Positions 34,412 through 48,033 of a stretch of 64,000 nucleotides of DNA are shown here, in pieces. Under the pieces are notes generated by a model. That model made no database searches, was not told where the DNA came from, and saw nothing but the letters and a program-made list of their open reading frames with translations. The position numbers were made by a program, and so were the translations under genes. Every line of letters starts with the position of its first letter. The first letter of the stretch is position 1. This DNA is from Gonatopus flavifemur (taxonomy: Eukaryota > Arthropoda > Insecta > Hymenoptera > Dryinidae), in assembly GCA_018340375.1 (NCBI GenBank), contig JAFFJZ010000001.1, forward strand, positions 17,874,001 through 17,938,000. The letters are read 5' to 3'.

Positions 34412-34640
34412 CCCCGAGTAGCTTAAGAACATTCCAAATATTCTGCGTTTATTCCGTGATCATGCATAGGATATGCGGATGAGACTGTTTTGGATAAATT
34501 AGAAAAATATGTTCTGAGAATGTGCACAGAACATACTTATCGAAAACAGTTTCATTCGAAGATTCTAAGAATGTTCATAAAACATGCTCAGAACTTCCAA
34601 GAACCTTCTCAGCATTTCTAACCTGTTGTGCTAGTTGGGG
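34412..34640. mobile_element. TIR element filled with AGAACAT/ATGTTCT words
   Basis: The left end, CCCCGAGTAGCTTAAGAAC, is loosely mirrored by GTTGTGCTAGTTGGGG at the right. The interior repeats AGAACATTC, ATGTTCTGAGAATGTG, CAGAACATAC, AGAATGTTCATAAAACATGC, CAGAACTTCCAAGAACC. The terminus resembles that of 23962-24280. Non-coding; no target duplication found. Confidence 0.42.
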
Positions 34641-34660
34641 CGTTACGTTTCATATGTCCA

Positions 34661-35365
34661 AAAGTTCTCCATCTTACAACATGCTCACGGTAAGACCACA
34701 GAAAACTTTTTTATCTGCAAGAGCTCTCAATCCTCTTATATCATCGTTTAGCCAAATCGAATTTCATGTCATATTTTTTGTCACTGCACGTAAGACTTGA
34801 TGAAATATTTATAACCAAATCGGCTTTGGGATAACGTTAAAATGGAATCGTCGTTTCGTAGAAATATCCATCAGATCATAATAATAATATCCGAAGAAAT
34901 AAATAGTTCTTCGACGTCACGAGGCTGCAGTCCACTTCCCACCGAGGGGATTACTGCCTCACCCTGAAATGGCCGAATACTCATTCGTATGTATTAGGGA
35001 ATGCATGTATCACCCTCCAGATGGCAATTAGAATAAATATCGAGATTTTGAAAAGTTTTGCTCCTCACGGTGAGAGAATGAATGTTAATCTTGACTGGAC
35101 AACGAGAGTCTAGAGAGTCGTTAATTGCTGCACTTGTGATCGTGAGATCGAAATTGGCCGTGTTTCTCCAGTTGAATTGGCGAATTATTCAACTTTATAT
35201 ACAGCGCATGTGTTGGAAAAGTTGTGAGGGAGTAATTTTTCCTTTTTGTATTCAATGATTGTTTATACAATGCAAAAATAGTCGAATTTCTTCCCCTTTT
35301 TTTAGCATAATGCTGAAAGGTCCTCGTATTAATCCAAAATAGTCTGAAGGCATATGTGTACAGGT
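34661..35365. other. No recognisable feature
   Basis: AT-rich spacer without recognisable domains or transposon ends. Confidence 0.4.
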
Positions 35366-35600
35366 GCACTGTAAAAAAAAATACTTCTAATACCGCCAAA
35401 GAAAGTTTGACAGGTTTTTCCACAAACTTTCTTCGGAAATTATCGTTAAAAAGTTTTATGAATTTACGGAGATTTTCGAAACTTCATAAACTCTTGTTTG
35501 TCAATTCACAAAGAGAGTTCAAAAATTATTGTCCCGAAATAAGATTTTAAACTTCCAAGCATTTTTGTTAGGAATTCAACAACTTCTTCTCACAGGGTGT
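35366..35600. repeat. Possible MITE starting CACTGTAAAAAA
   Basis: Starts CACTGTAAAAAAAAATAC, like the array at 3046. It carries internal dyads (AAACTTTCTTCGGAAATT, AAGTTTTATGAATTTACGG, CGAAACTTCATAAACTC) and stops near TTCTTCTCACAGGGTG. The end pairing is weak, so this is tentative. Confidence 0.3.
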
Positions 35601-36955
35601 GTTAACTATGTTTAACATTTTCTATTATTCATTGATTTATTCATTTAACATCAAGCACAATTTTAATTTTTTCCCCAATGTCATCATGGAGGTATAATAA
35701 TGGTGCAATATTGGCACACTGACCCTACTTTGATTGATCCGTTCATTCATTTCGTTGTGAAATAAATGCATCTTTGACCACAGAAAGAAACGGATCGAAC
35801 TAATTTGCACTTCCAATACAAGAACCTCAACAAACATAAACGCGTACATATTATTTATGTAACGATTAATTCATACAATATTTATGTGGGTTAACACGCA
35901 ATTTAAATGGCGACATTCTTGACTTAGGCATAATCCACCTTACAAGCTGGCCTTCTTTTCGAGATACGTTTCTTGTATCGTGCCTCAGGCTATTAACATG
36001 GAAAATCTCAAGGATATATACATAGACCCGAAGAAAGATTACATGGAACTACGTGTACGACCTTACGTGTTCTCGCGACGTATTTATTTCCACTCTTCGT
36101 ATTTTCTTTTTAACGTTTCCCATTTACGGTAATGTTACTTCTTTTCCCTTGTGCCTATGCTTCTCCACTTCCGTTCAATCTGTTCCCCCAAAATGGATAC
36201 TAAGCGAATCGCGATAGAAGTTCCAAAATAAATGGAAAGAATCAACCAAAACATCAGAAAAGAACGGCGGCAGAGGCATAATCGAGAAGCAAAGTAAATT
36301 CAACTGCCTTGCTTTTCTTTGACCGAACATTCTCTTTGAACTTCAAAAGGAGCGCGAAATCAGAGTAAATTCAGATAACTATCATGCAGCGGATAGAGTA
36401 GGAAGATAGATTTTTTATTAGGCATCCAAATTAAATTCGTTGAAAAATATTATGAATACAGGTGAATCCCATAAAACCCGGTTTATGTAGGTAGATATAC
36501 ATATTTATCGAGTATATCAATCTCAAGCTTACCTCTTCCCCATGCTTTGATTCCCGATTGGCTGTACACGGAAATGGCATCGATCTAATACTTGTGGTTG
36601 GTTTGTTGGTCGGTCGCGTGTGAAACGCGAGCCCACGATCTTGCTCGTCGCACTATTCAAAATGATTCATGCCTAGCACCTTCCGCACTAATCATGAATG
36701 TATGATGGAATTACCTATGATACAATATGAACGGTATCCATACAACGTTGAAAGTGAGGATATTTGAAAAATTCTTCGCTGGCATGACATTATTCTCAAT
36801 TTTCGTTTATTTTAAAAGAGATTGAGTGGTTCCTGATAATACTTTTGAGTGAATCAAATTTTAATTCAATTCCTTTTTGCAAAAATATTCCTAGAATTCA
36901 TTAACTTTCAATACTCTTACATTCAATTGATATTCTTCTTTCATCGTTCTTTCGA
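35601..36955. other. No recognisable feature
   Basis: AT-rich spacer with a slightly GC-richer patch near 36590-36660. No domain or terminal repeat recognised. Confidence 0.4.
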
Positions 36956-37255
36956 ATGAGACAGGTAAAAAATGTTCTGATGTCAGAAATGAAAATTTCT
37001 TACATATTTTTTGTCATCAGAGGTATTTGATTGATTGTTTCTCCTAGTTTCTCTTAATTTGGACCGCAGAACCTTGATCTGTTCGAGAAATATTGAATCC
37101 TACAACAAACAGCAGCAGGTCTGAGTTTTAGGAAAGTCTTTCTGAATATTCAGATGCATTCTCAAAATGTGTCTATGCTGTTATCCATTCTCAGAATGAA
37201 TCTGATCATTCAGGCCTGTCGCTGTAAAAACATGGTCTGAATGTTCAAAAATTTT
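36956..37255. repeat. TCTGAATATTCAGA / CATTCTCAGAATG array
   Basis: Variants of a TTCTGAAT/ATTCAGA dyad: TTTCTGAATATTCAGATGC, GCATTCTCAAAATG, CCATTCTCAGAATGAATCTG, ATCATTCAGGCC, GGTCTGAATGTTC. Spacing is irregular. No termini seen. Confidence 0.4.
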
Positions 37256-37349
37256 CTCACATCGTTTCTTTATGGCATCTCCACTTTCCCGTTGTGATTT
37301 TTTATGTTTTTCTATCTCTCGCTTTGTAATTATTTTTCTTCAATACCTG

Positions 37350-37570
37350 CACGGAAAATGCGATTTCGGGCACATTTTAGGAGATGCCTGAAATAATCGA
37401 TTCCACGAGCGATTACGTTAGTGTCAGAGCAATTGTTACTTTCCTCACTAGCGTGAACGAAATTTCTATTGTTACTTTCTCCGCTAATGTGGAAATTTTG
37501 TCGTCATCAATAGTTGAATCGATTATTCCAGGCCTCTCCTAACAGGTGCCCGAAATCGCATTTCCCTTTG
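37350..37570. mobile_element. Palindromic MITE, AATGCGATTTCGGGCAC arms
   Basis: An inverted repeat of about 50 bp per arm. AAATGCGATTTCGGGCAC and GCCTGAAATAATCGATTC on the left are mirrored by GAATCGATTATTCCAGGC and GTGCCCGAAATCGCATTT on the right (a base or two differ). The centre contains two TTGTTACTTTCnNC words. The left outer end reads CACGGAAAATGCG, akin to the CACGGAAAA termini elsewhere. Non-coding. Confidence 0.65.
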
Positions 37571-40365
37571 CGGTATTCGAAGAAAATAGCATGTGCACCT
37601 CGTGGGAAACGAAACTGCCAACTCGTGTGGTTACCGTGTGGAACTCAGTGCTCGTCAGACATTTTCGTTTTTCCCCACTTGATGCACAAAGTATTGTTAT
37701 AATTATGTGGATCATGATTAAACATTATCCTATCCCCAAGTGAATTTCCGTTGGAAACCAATGTTTCACGCCAAGTTCGTTCCAGTACACCTACTAGGCT
37801 TGAAATTCTTCTATTCAACGTGATGAATCAAAATTTCCATCTCAGTAATCCTAATGAGCAACGCAATTTCATCGTTCCATTACTTTTTCAACGGATCCAT
37901 TTCCTTTCATACTTTCAAACATATTCCTTGTAGTCTCGAGTTGTATACGTATGTACGTTGTTGAATTTCTGAACAACTACTTTGAATGTCAGTCATTTCA
38001 CCTCGTTTCTATGGGAAGGAAGGAACACAACGAACAACGTAGCACCAACGAGGAATAAACGAACGATCGTGTTATCCCGGATCGCAATAAATTGCGAAAG
38101 GTTTGCTGGACAGGAGCGCATCGTAAAAGTCAGGAAACAAGTGTCTTTCCTTGCCAACGTAGACATTCGTTACCACGACCAAGGACGACGGTCTCGTTAG
38201 TTCTCCGTGCACGTTCGCATTTTGGCTCTTCCACTCATAAAGAAATATCTGACATCAACTTTCTTTGTATCAGGAAACAATCGGGTTGTTTCGAAACTTT
38301 TCGTCGCTCTCTGTTCCACGTAATAGATCGCGGAAGCGGGGAAACAAATTTGTTTCCCTCCGGAAAAAAAGATTCCTCATTTAAACCTTATGATGAATTA
38401 TTTTATAGACGACAGAGAAATAATGATTAGTTATAAATCGAATGATTTGGATTTTTTTCCTGCATTTTTTTTCTTGTTAGACGATAATCTCTTGTGGAAT
38501 TTTTAAATGAACAGTCGTATTTTACCTTCATTTATTGGAATGTCTGTATATCCCTTTTACTTCGCACCGATATAAACATTTTGCGTGTTTTACATATTTT
38601 CCACGGCACTGATTCGTTCCCGTTTGTTGTTATTTTCTTCATTCCACTTCGTGTCAAGTTTTAATAATCGATTTCACACATTTTTGAAATTCAATGAATG
38701 AAAAAAAATTCTCTTATTTGTTCTCCGATCATTTCTTTAAGTAACAAAAGGATTCGAATTGAACTTCTATGAATGAGCCAGGAGCGTTCGAAACTGGAGG
38801 CAGATATCGATTGACAAGCATACTCCTTGTTGATATTCCATTGTTAACTCAATATTACTTGTCTCTCTCCCATATATGCGTGCTGTTCCGTCAATATTAG
38901 CCATGCACACAAGGGAATTACTGGTTCATGTTTGCCGAAAAATTCTATCAACCTATTTCCATTTTCGTTTTACTTTTCACCATCGCATTCATCGTCGGTT
39001 ATTTTTTTGTTTCTCGATTCTTCTAACAATGACGTTTCAATTTTTTCTAACATTACTCAATTTCCTCTACCTATTCGATTGAACCTTTGTTCTTCTCCTT
39101 GCTTGTTGATGAAAATATATAAACCTTCGTACGATCGGTACGTATTTCGCCCCATCGATAATCGTTAATAAATTGTTTAATAGCGGCTTTTGAGTTTTCA
39201 TTTCGGTTAATCTTGATTTCATATATTTTTTTCGCAGTCAAAACTTTTGGATGGTCATATCCAGAGCGAGCGTGCATACGCGATTCATTGCGATACGCGC
39301 ATCATACAAGTATCAATCACGCCCACTAAACACCTCCTGAAGATGTAATCAATTGGTGAATAATTCATCTGTTTGGAATCAATGGTCAACGTGTTTGAGA
39401 CCCAATCTTGGGAAATGAACATTCCTGTCGAAGATCACCTAACTTGTTAGCATTGTGAAAGGTTCTCGAATATTTGCTCTAGTGTTCTGAGGAATTATTG
39501 TTTGGTAAAACCAGTTTCCCATTGGAACTGAGGGGAAAGAAAAATTAATTTCTCGACGAAATCAAAGTTCATTAGCTCTTTCATTCTTGCAATTCGTCAT
39601 CAATTCAAGTGAATAAATATAACATGGTTTTTCCAATTCCATGAGTTCGAAAAACTGCACCAATATCAAGTTCTTCGTACACGTTGAGTGTTTTTAATCC
39701 GATATATATTCTGTATTAAAAATTCAATCCTGAAACTCATTATAAACAATTTTTCCTAATTAACTCCTTTCTTTGGAGACTTTGATTTTTCTATCAAACG
39801 ATATGAGAACATGTTGTACACTTTTTTGTTGATGATGAAACTGATACACAGACGAACCAAGAACACAATGCAAACTTCAATACAACTGAAAACGGTTGAA
39901 GAGGAAATTGAATGGACGATCAAAGAGGATCGAAATGTTTACAAGACCGAGGGGAAGAATACGATCACATATAATGGGAAGTGTATCATGAGCTCAGTAT
40001 ATAAATGAAGGGTTGAAGTATTGAAAGTGAGGAGCAAGAGAAGCAGCATCTTTTCTGTGCTGATTAAAATCCTGTCTATATCCTGCATTCGATGTACTCG
40101 TAATTTTTAAAATATGTGTACACTGTCATGTGCCAACATAAAACGGGTATTAAACATTCATTACTGAATAGGGTAGGAATAAAGCGATATTTTCATTGTG
40201 TTTGTAATCTGTAATTAAGGTTTCAATCGGATGCTTTGATTAGTTGGGAAAAAAAGAATTCAATACATCACAGTAATTATACACAGAAAACAAAACCTTT
40301 TATTATTCAATATTATGTATGATGATCAATAATTCAGTTTTGACGTAATGAATTGAGACTTCCTA
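37571..40365. other. No recognisable feature
   Basis: AT-rich sequence. Overlapping open frames at 37982-38430 (plus) are somewhat GC-richer than average but show no familiar domain or splice logic. No transposon ends found. Confidence 0.4.
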
Positions 40366-40645
40366 CACGGAGAAAAAAGATTTCGTTATTTTAACGAATC
40401 CGTCTTCGCTGAACGGATTGAATAACCCAACGATGACATTTCACTGTGTTAATGAGCTAATTCGCTGTATTTACTAACTGATTCGTTATAATTATCAGTC
40501 CTTCGCTAATTTTACGAAGCTTGATTCGCTGAAACAACGAATCGCCGTTCACTTCAGTGGACTTGCTTGCTGTCCATATAATAACAAGCGAGTTTCGTTA
40601 AGACAGCGAAATTCTTGCTATTCCAACGAATTTTTTGTCTCCGTG
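40366..40645. mobile_element. CACGGAGAAAA MITE with TTCGCT/AACGAA array
   Basis: A 280-bp element flanked by TA (40364-40365, 40646-40647). Starts CACGGAGAAAAAAGATTTCG and ends TTTTTTGTCTCCGTG. The interior repeats TTCGCTG or TTCGTT paired with ACGAA. Unit starts at 40382, 40405, then 40461, 40482, 40502 and 40525, spacings of 20-23 bp within each run. Same terminus as 11720 and 31431 but a different internal word. Non-coding. Confidence 0.8.
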
Positions 40646-40647
40646 TA

Positions 40648-43600
40648 CTCTCGATAAGTGGAGACATGTATATATAAATATATGCATACATTCGATTCCT
40701 TACTGCTTTTGTTTACCGCCCAAAGTATGCGTACAATTCATGCTCCTGTTATGACGCACGAACCAACACTTTTCGTTTGGCCTGCTTTTTCTTGTCTACT
40801 CTTTGCTTTCCCTTGAAACACATAATAAATGTACAGGTATATTTGTTATATATTTCCTCTTTTTCTCTTCTCCAGCTTTTTTTTTGCTACAATACGACGA
40901 GTGCGATGCAAATCGCGATAACCCGCACGGCACATGTTTGCATTACACAGTCACAGGATTCCATATGTAGATATACACACCCCTTCTACCTTCCCTATCC
41001 AGCAACAACCCCCAAGGATGAGAGGATGAATGAGAAGCGAAGAGTGAATCGTGGGGACAAAAGAGGCGAGAAATACAAACTTGCAGGTGTACGTTCGTGC
41101 AGAGAAAAATGGTATTTCTCTTTTCATGCTTCCAGATAACTCCAGGAATATTCAATATTTTTCCATATCTTGTTAATCAATTTTCCCCTTTTCGCCCTTG
41201 AATGTAACGGAATTATCGATACTACGTTGACTGTATCTTCGTTATGACAAATTATTTGCTTGACTTTTCTGTGAAAGATTTCATACTTGACCAATCAAAA
41301 ATATTTTCTGTTCTCTATGTTTGGGAAAATGTTGTAATTTCAGTACTTTGAGTTGAGGAGACATATCAACGCCACGGGAAATAAATGAATATCAAGTAGA
41401 GATTTATGCTGTTTTTATCATAAAGTAAAATCAACCATTTTCGTTGGCGAGAGTCACTTATCGGGTTGAAGAAAGGTGCTCATTACCACCCCGAAACGAA
41501 GGTCGAAGAGTCGAGTACCGCTGTCCTCTCACATGAGGGAACAGGGCGAATGAAGTCCCTCTACCTCTACAGGGCAAGTGAAGGACGGTTTTATTAATGA
41601 GAACACGGAAAAATTAAATCAGTCAAATCATCGGCGCACTTCAATTAAAACTTGAAAAAGACCTTGCGTTCAGGAATTCGACCAAGTCTCATCGAAATTC
41701 CTTGTGAGATTAAATTCAGCATTTTCCCCCATGAATTCTGTTTTATTGAATCCCTCACATCTTCGGTAATTGGATATCAAATTTATTTTGTATATCTAAA
41801 AGTAAGGATTCCTTGAATTTCCATCATTATTATTACCATTAATTATTTATTAATTAATCAATTCATTAATTCATGTGAATGAATTTACTTATCATACGTT
41901 CAAAAGAGAAAATGCGTGAAACTTGGAGAAAATTCAAGACATATGTATGCGGAGATCTCAAAGTGGCGGCTAAAATGAAATTTCCAAGTCCAATTCAATA
42001 CTTTCCATGATGGTTCAAGGAAATCTTCGAATCTCCATTTCTTCCTGGGGAATAAATTTTTAGTGTAGACTCATAGGAATATATTCTCGAGTTGAGAAAA
42101 TATCCTGTTGGGAAATATTCATCATATCAAATCTTCCCTCGATTCGTATAGATTCAATTCATTCGAAACCTAGGGAATTATGAAAAATCGCTTAGAGCGG
42201 ATCAAAAAGAGCCTCCACTTCACTTTTTAATGAACACTCGTATAATCCATGAGCAAATTATGAAACGTAACGGAATATTGTTCGAAGAATTTTGAGAATA
42301 TCGCTTAATGAATCCTCGGCTGCTTTGATCTTATAAAGCGAAGCTTCGAAATTCATTTCAAGCTCAATTGAAGAATATTGATTTTCTCACTAGGCGTAAT
42401 GGGATGACATTAATTCCAAGGAAGTGGATATCAATTCAACACTGAAAGCCAATAGATGTCACGGTTGATTCTTCTTCCGCACTCTTCTGTATTTTTTTTT
42501 ATTCTTCTTTTCAAGAAAGAGAAAAAAAAATTGTGACAGGGCGAACGATGATAGTAGTAGATTGGGAGGAACATGAAACGCATCGCTTTCCGAATTGGAA
42601 TTGAGAGCACCTGCGTGTCGGTTCAATCCAATGGTTATTTCATGAAGTACTTTTACCGAGAAACGAAGGGAGAGTGTTCTTCTTTCTGTTTCTCTCGACA
42701 GGCTCCTTTCGTTCGCCCCTTTCTTTGTATTGCATCAAGGGTAAAACTTGTTCGATAAAAGCTGTCGATAACCCGTCCAAAGAGTACCATTCAAATGATC
42801 AGAAACACATTGGAACACATCGGAGCTGATCGATCGGTATCGATTGCCGATACATTTCATGATTCACCAAAGAATTTATTCTTGTAATTCATCTCTCGCG
42901 TTGGGATCAGAAGAACGTAGAAAATAGTAACGATTTATTGAGTAATTTTGTCTATTTAATATTCTTATAGAGTATTTGAAGCACGATATGAATGATCTAA
43001 ATTTGATGTATCGGAAAGAACGATAAGGTATCTCAAAATCAAGAGATTGATCGTTTTCCTTCTGGGACTCAACGTAGCATACAAATACTTAGCACTCGAC
43101 GATGGGTTCCTCCTTTAAATTTTCACCTTTTACGAGATGTTGAAGGCATCCGTTCTCAAGGGATGAACGAGGTCCGAAAAACTACGTCCCTGTGAGAGAT
43201 TGCTACCTTCTTCAATACTGTAACCCTCTTTTCTTTGCAACCGAAACCACCATCTGCACCTTCCTTGAAGAGATTTTCAGGAAAAGATTCACCCCGATGA
43301 AAGTTCCTCTTATCGATACTTCCAAGATATATAGAGCCACATTGAATCCAGTGAAGGGGAAATTTGAACAACTTTATTAAGCAATAATTCCTTCCTATTC
43401 ATCATGTGTTGTACAATAATAAAAAGCAATTGCTCCTTATTTTGCGAAGGATTCGTTCCATTGGATTACAGAATGCAGTTGTGTAATAAATATTTTTGTA
43501 AATTCATATACGTTGCTGGGAATGATAGCAATCTATCGATATCAATATTGAAATCATTCTCTGCTATTTCATGAATTTTCATCAGTGTAGGTTGGATTCA

Positions 43601-46600
43601 TTGAAGTTCTGCCATTTATTTTCGGAGCTTTGACAAAATGTTATAATATTATTTTTTTCTTGTCTTTTTGACGAATCACCTGCTCTCCAGAAGGATAATC
43701 AAAGGACTTCTCTTTCATTTACATTAACGTGAACATCAAACTCTTTAGACGGAACTGTTCAAAGAAAGTGGACTACATTTGGACTACAGGATTCTGTGAC
43801 TTCTATGATTTTTAATTAAAATATCCCTTGTCGACTTTGACGAGTAAATCTCACTCAATACTACGTTCCGTCAAATCATCTTCATTTTCAATATTCCTAT
43901 GACGCAAGTTGAATGGAATGATCAAAGAGAGTTTACGTTTATGCGAATTTGGGATTTTTCCGTCAAGTCTTCCATCATTCAAAATTCATCTTTGCTGTTT
44001 GCTTATTGTGATTACACAGACAAGTAGAATGAAAAATTGCATACATAGGGAGATTGATAGGATATTTCCTTCTGAAGATGAAATTTTAGCCTCAGGTTTT
44101 GAAAATTTTTGCAAGATTTTTATCACTTCATTGATGGATTTAATTTCCCAATCATGAGAAAAGATTTTTCTGTCCCATAATTGATGAATTCTTCAAAAAA
44201 TGAGAGAAAAATCGACTAAATCAGGGTGGAGAGTTTCCTATTCGTGATGAAACTTTGCTTCCCTCGCTTCCTCCTTTTCACTGTATATAAATCCACATAA
44301 TTGAGGTAAAGATAGACCTCTCATGTCACTCTATTGTGCAAGAAATTAAGAATGGAATGGGTCGAATCTTCTTTATGTTCTGATAAACTTATCTCACGTT
44401 TCAACGATATGAAAATAATGAATAATGAATTTCGAGATGTTTTATAATTACTTCTGATTTCGCTGAAACCGCAAATAAGATCGCATTGAAAGGTTCATGC
44501 CTTTTATTTCCTAAATACAATGGCAGCAATTAAACTGTGGAGAAAATGTTTCTTGGTCCTTTCCACAGCGGAGAGAAAATATTCCTCATAAAAGAGAATG
44601 TTCGCATGATAGTTGAATCATCATAGGTTTTATGAGAGACGAAAACGATTTTCACCAACATCCTTGTATGCATGTACGTTTATATACATATACACTTACA
44701 AGATTCTACACCAAACAATTTTGTTTGATCTCCAAACAAATTTAATTAAACCTGGGATGAGATAAAAAGGGAGGATAGGTGGAAAGAAGCACTCTTGTGG
44801 AAATTGAAATTAGACGTGTACGCCTCGTCGCGTTTATACTTTTATTTTACTCGGTAACCTCCTTGAGTATATATTCTTCGTCGCTTCTTTCATTTTTCTT
44901 CGTCGTTTTCTTTTTGTCGGTTTACGTTTCTCTGTTTCCATCGTATATTTTATTCTCATTTATTATGAAGAACAACCCTCACAGCGGGCGGTTTTTGATG
45001 ATTTGAGAAAAATTAACTTCCATTTTTCGCTCATCCGAGTGCATACGAGAGGTATTATTGTCGTTTTGAATCGCCCCGTCATTCAATTCGGGGGAAAAAA
45101 TCATTCATAATACACAAATTTTTCTTCATTATTATTGCAAATAGAACCATGAAAATTCATTTTCTAGAGATCAAACTTGTCCTATGAGGATAAAAACGTG
45201 AGATTGCATAATAGATATACGTTCATGACAGATAAAATAGATCTTTAGAATGGAGTCATACGATTTCTACGTGAACGGCTTGATCAGGTTCTTTCAACAA
45301 CTCAGCACTTGCAAGTCCACCATTGCACCCTACGGTACCATTTTCAACGACTCCCACTGTTGCAACGAATCCGCAATCGTTCCTTCTTCCATCGTCGATA
45401 TGGTTTCCTTCAACAATTTTCGGTCTTTGTCTTCTTTTATCTGTTATCATCCAAAGATATCTCTTTCAGTGCGGTCTCAGCTATTCCGATAAAAACACAG
45501 AGTTCGTTGCGAAGGGATGGATCTTCTTTCAGAAGGTGTGCGCAGGCAATATTTAATATCTCGGTTGAAGCAAAATTCTCCAGACGCTTGGTTTCAATTT
45601 TACTGAATTTCAAAATTATCATGCATTCTACTTTTTCTCTTTGAAATTCACGTACTTTGAGTCGATAAATCGTATGTTTATTACGGTAGGAATAATGAAT
45701 ACCTTGTTATTCGCGGTAGGATATGGTTCATTGGAGAATAATTGGTAGCATGGATAATTTTGAAATACAAAACTTGTCATTTTCAATTAACCGTGTGAAA
45801 TTGACTGATGTCGACGATTGTATAATATAATTCATAAATTAACTACCTAAGGGCATTTCTGCATCTCTGTTGGTCATTATTCAAAGTTAATAGATTGAAT
45901 ATGTGACGAATTACTGAAATGAAACCGCAGAATAATACTTATTTTTATGCATTTCCCTGGTGCCTCGTGACTTCATGAATATTAATTTCGTTGTTGAATT
46001 AACGTATTTTATGATGTATATGGTATTCATGATATGTTGTGTTATTAAAAACTATATCCCAGCAAGTGATCATTTCAAATTTATTCCGATCATGGAACAC
46101 AATGGGACCGCGTGTCATAGTTTTTGAAATGGAGTAAGGGCCTTGGAAAAAAATCACTCCCGGTGTTTCTTTGATGTCAGAACTGACCCAATATCATGGT
46201 TTTTCTATTTTGCATTTTAATGGAAACTCAATATTACGTGTTATTCGATTCTCATGGAATGGACGTTGAAATTTGAATTTTTTACAATTATTCTATTGCG
46301 CCGTGTGTATCCACAGTTCGTATGCGAAGAGAAGTAATAAAACGAGTTTCAACAGCATTAATTGATGGTAAGAGTGAGAAAACATAAAATATTGAAATTA
46401 TGAAATGTAGAGAGGAAAATACCGTCAGATCGATGATCAGTACATCACATTATCCGATTATAACATTGATGAATTATACCGTATCGGTTCAAAGTGCATA
46501 ATTAGATAGGTTTAGCGCTTGATAGGATCACGTTATATGCCGCTTGTAAATTTGAATTAATTTATGTTGTAAAAATGCAACGAGATACATGAATTTACAT

Positions 46601-47869
46601 CAGTTGCGCAACAGATATTTCAAATTTTGCAAAATTCTAAGGGCATTGATATTTGGGGACAGGAAAAATACTTCATATGGAAGTTGGAGGCATAGATTGA
46701 TTCAATTCTTTGTATTAATTAACTTTCATCTGAGGCATAAACTGTATAACGTAACGATCAGCTTCAATTATCAACTAGTTCTCATCTCAAGTGTAAACTA
46801 TTTCCTTACCGCTCAGATTAATTTTAGTTATCAATTGGTATCTATTTTGCATTCAAATCCATTCATTCATTATTCAAATAAAAAACATATATTGATAATA
46901 TAACTTCAATCTCCAAAATGAATATTTCTTATGAAATTTCAGTTCAATCCTGAAATATTTTATTTACAATAAAAAGATTATATTCAACTTTGGAAAATTC
47001 TGGTAATTCAGTTATGGTTGAATAAATTATTTTGTAATTTTGTTGAAAAACATTGTTTTGAGAGAATTCTTGAATAATTATTAGGGAGAAATTGATAATA
47101 ATAAATGACAAAGAGATTCAGGTTCAATCAAAATTGAAATTTTGATGGGAACTGTGGTAGCAATTACGGTTATTCAAGATGAGATAAATCAATTGATGGT
47201 GTTTTTCAATAAAATGATTGAATTTAAAAATCAGCAGAATTCAAAGAAATTGAAATTTAGGGAAATGATTTGTAATTGAAGAATCTTCCTGATGAGTTAT
47301 TCAAAAAAAGTAGGATTTATAGGAGTTCTTCAACCTGTTTGTGAGGCAATTGAATCATATATACTTATTATAATAGTGTTCCTAAAGTTGGAAAATTTTA
47401 TTTCTGTATTCCTTCTATATTGATATCAATGATATTATTCATTTGAGTATCAGTACCTTTATTGGAAGAAAGTTTTTTAGTTGAAGATGGATTATTATTC
47501 GATTTTTGTTGTTATATCAGGATGATTTTCTTACTCAAATTATGGACAATTTGGGCTGTTTCTCAGATAATCTCATCCGAAGTTATAATATTTATAATTA
47601 TTTTGAGAATTGTATCGTTGCATTGAAGTTACTCATGAATTTATTTTGTTTCCATTTTCAAGGGAATCGATAAATATTTATATTCAATAGTTTTCGTTAG
47701 TGTCATTCTTGAGATCAGTATATTGGCTGAATTTAATCGGAGACTTGCTGATTCAACTGAAGGCGAGTCTGAGTTACTTTGTGAGTTTCAATTGAATATT
47801 CAACCAGTTCATTTGGGGTAATTTCTATGGGAGAGTGTGGCATACTTATATTTGCCAGTGTTATTAGAT
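40648..47869. other. No recognisable feature apart from 45.3-45.6 kb
   Basis: About 7.2 kb of AT-rich sequence without clear transposon ends. A homopolymer/ATTA-rich patch lies at about 41830-41880. The only coding-like patch is the minus-strand pair of frames at 45256-45622, listed separately. Confidence 0.4.
45256..45622 (-). pseudogene. Possible decayed coding fragment, unidentified
   Basis: Minus-strand reading from 45622 gives a plausible globular stretch (samples: ENFASTEILNIACAHLLKED and ELCVFIGIAETALKEISLDD) that stops at 45437. Just past that stop, a second frame continues with similar character (LLKETISTMEEGTIADSLQQ) before a stop near 45330. Local composition is less AT-rich than the flanks. 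The change of frame suggests an old exon, processed pseudogene or transposon fragment. I do not recognise the family, and there is no intron pattern or neighbour to help. Confidence 0.25.
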
Positions 47870-47871
47870 TA

Positions 47872-48033
47872 GAGGAGCATGGGTCCCCCATGAAATTATC
47901 CACTGTAACCCAGGTATGTGGTACAGTGGATCAAATTATAAAACTTCAGAAGATGATACAAACTTGGTATTCCATTCATGGAAATTCACAATATTGCTTG
48001 TTCATTTTGTGGGCAAGGAAATTTGGATATGTA
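47872..48033. mobile_element. Relic of the 887-bp pogo-like family
   Basis: Preceded by TA and starting GAGGAGCATGGGT, close to the terminus of 13609-14495. The following sequence (AAATTATCCACTGTAACCCAG, then TACAGTGGATCAAATTATAA, ACTTGGTATTCCATTCA, CAATATTGCTTGTTCATTT) matches the reverse complement of about 13700-13830 in that element. Most of the element between terminus and interior is deleted. Its other end is not recognisable beyond the mariner that follows at 48034. Confidence 0.65.

Noticed and set aside
41830..41880. ATTA-rich patch as a homeodomain enhancer
   Set aside because: Such words are expected often at this AT content; there is no neighbouring gene or conservation data.
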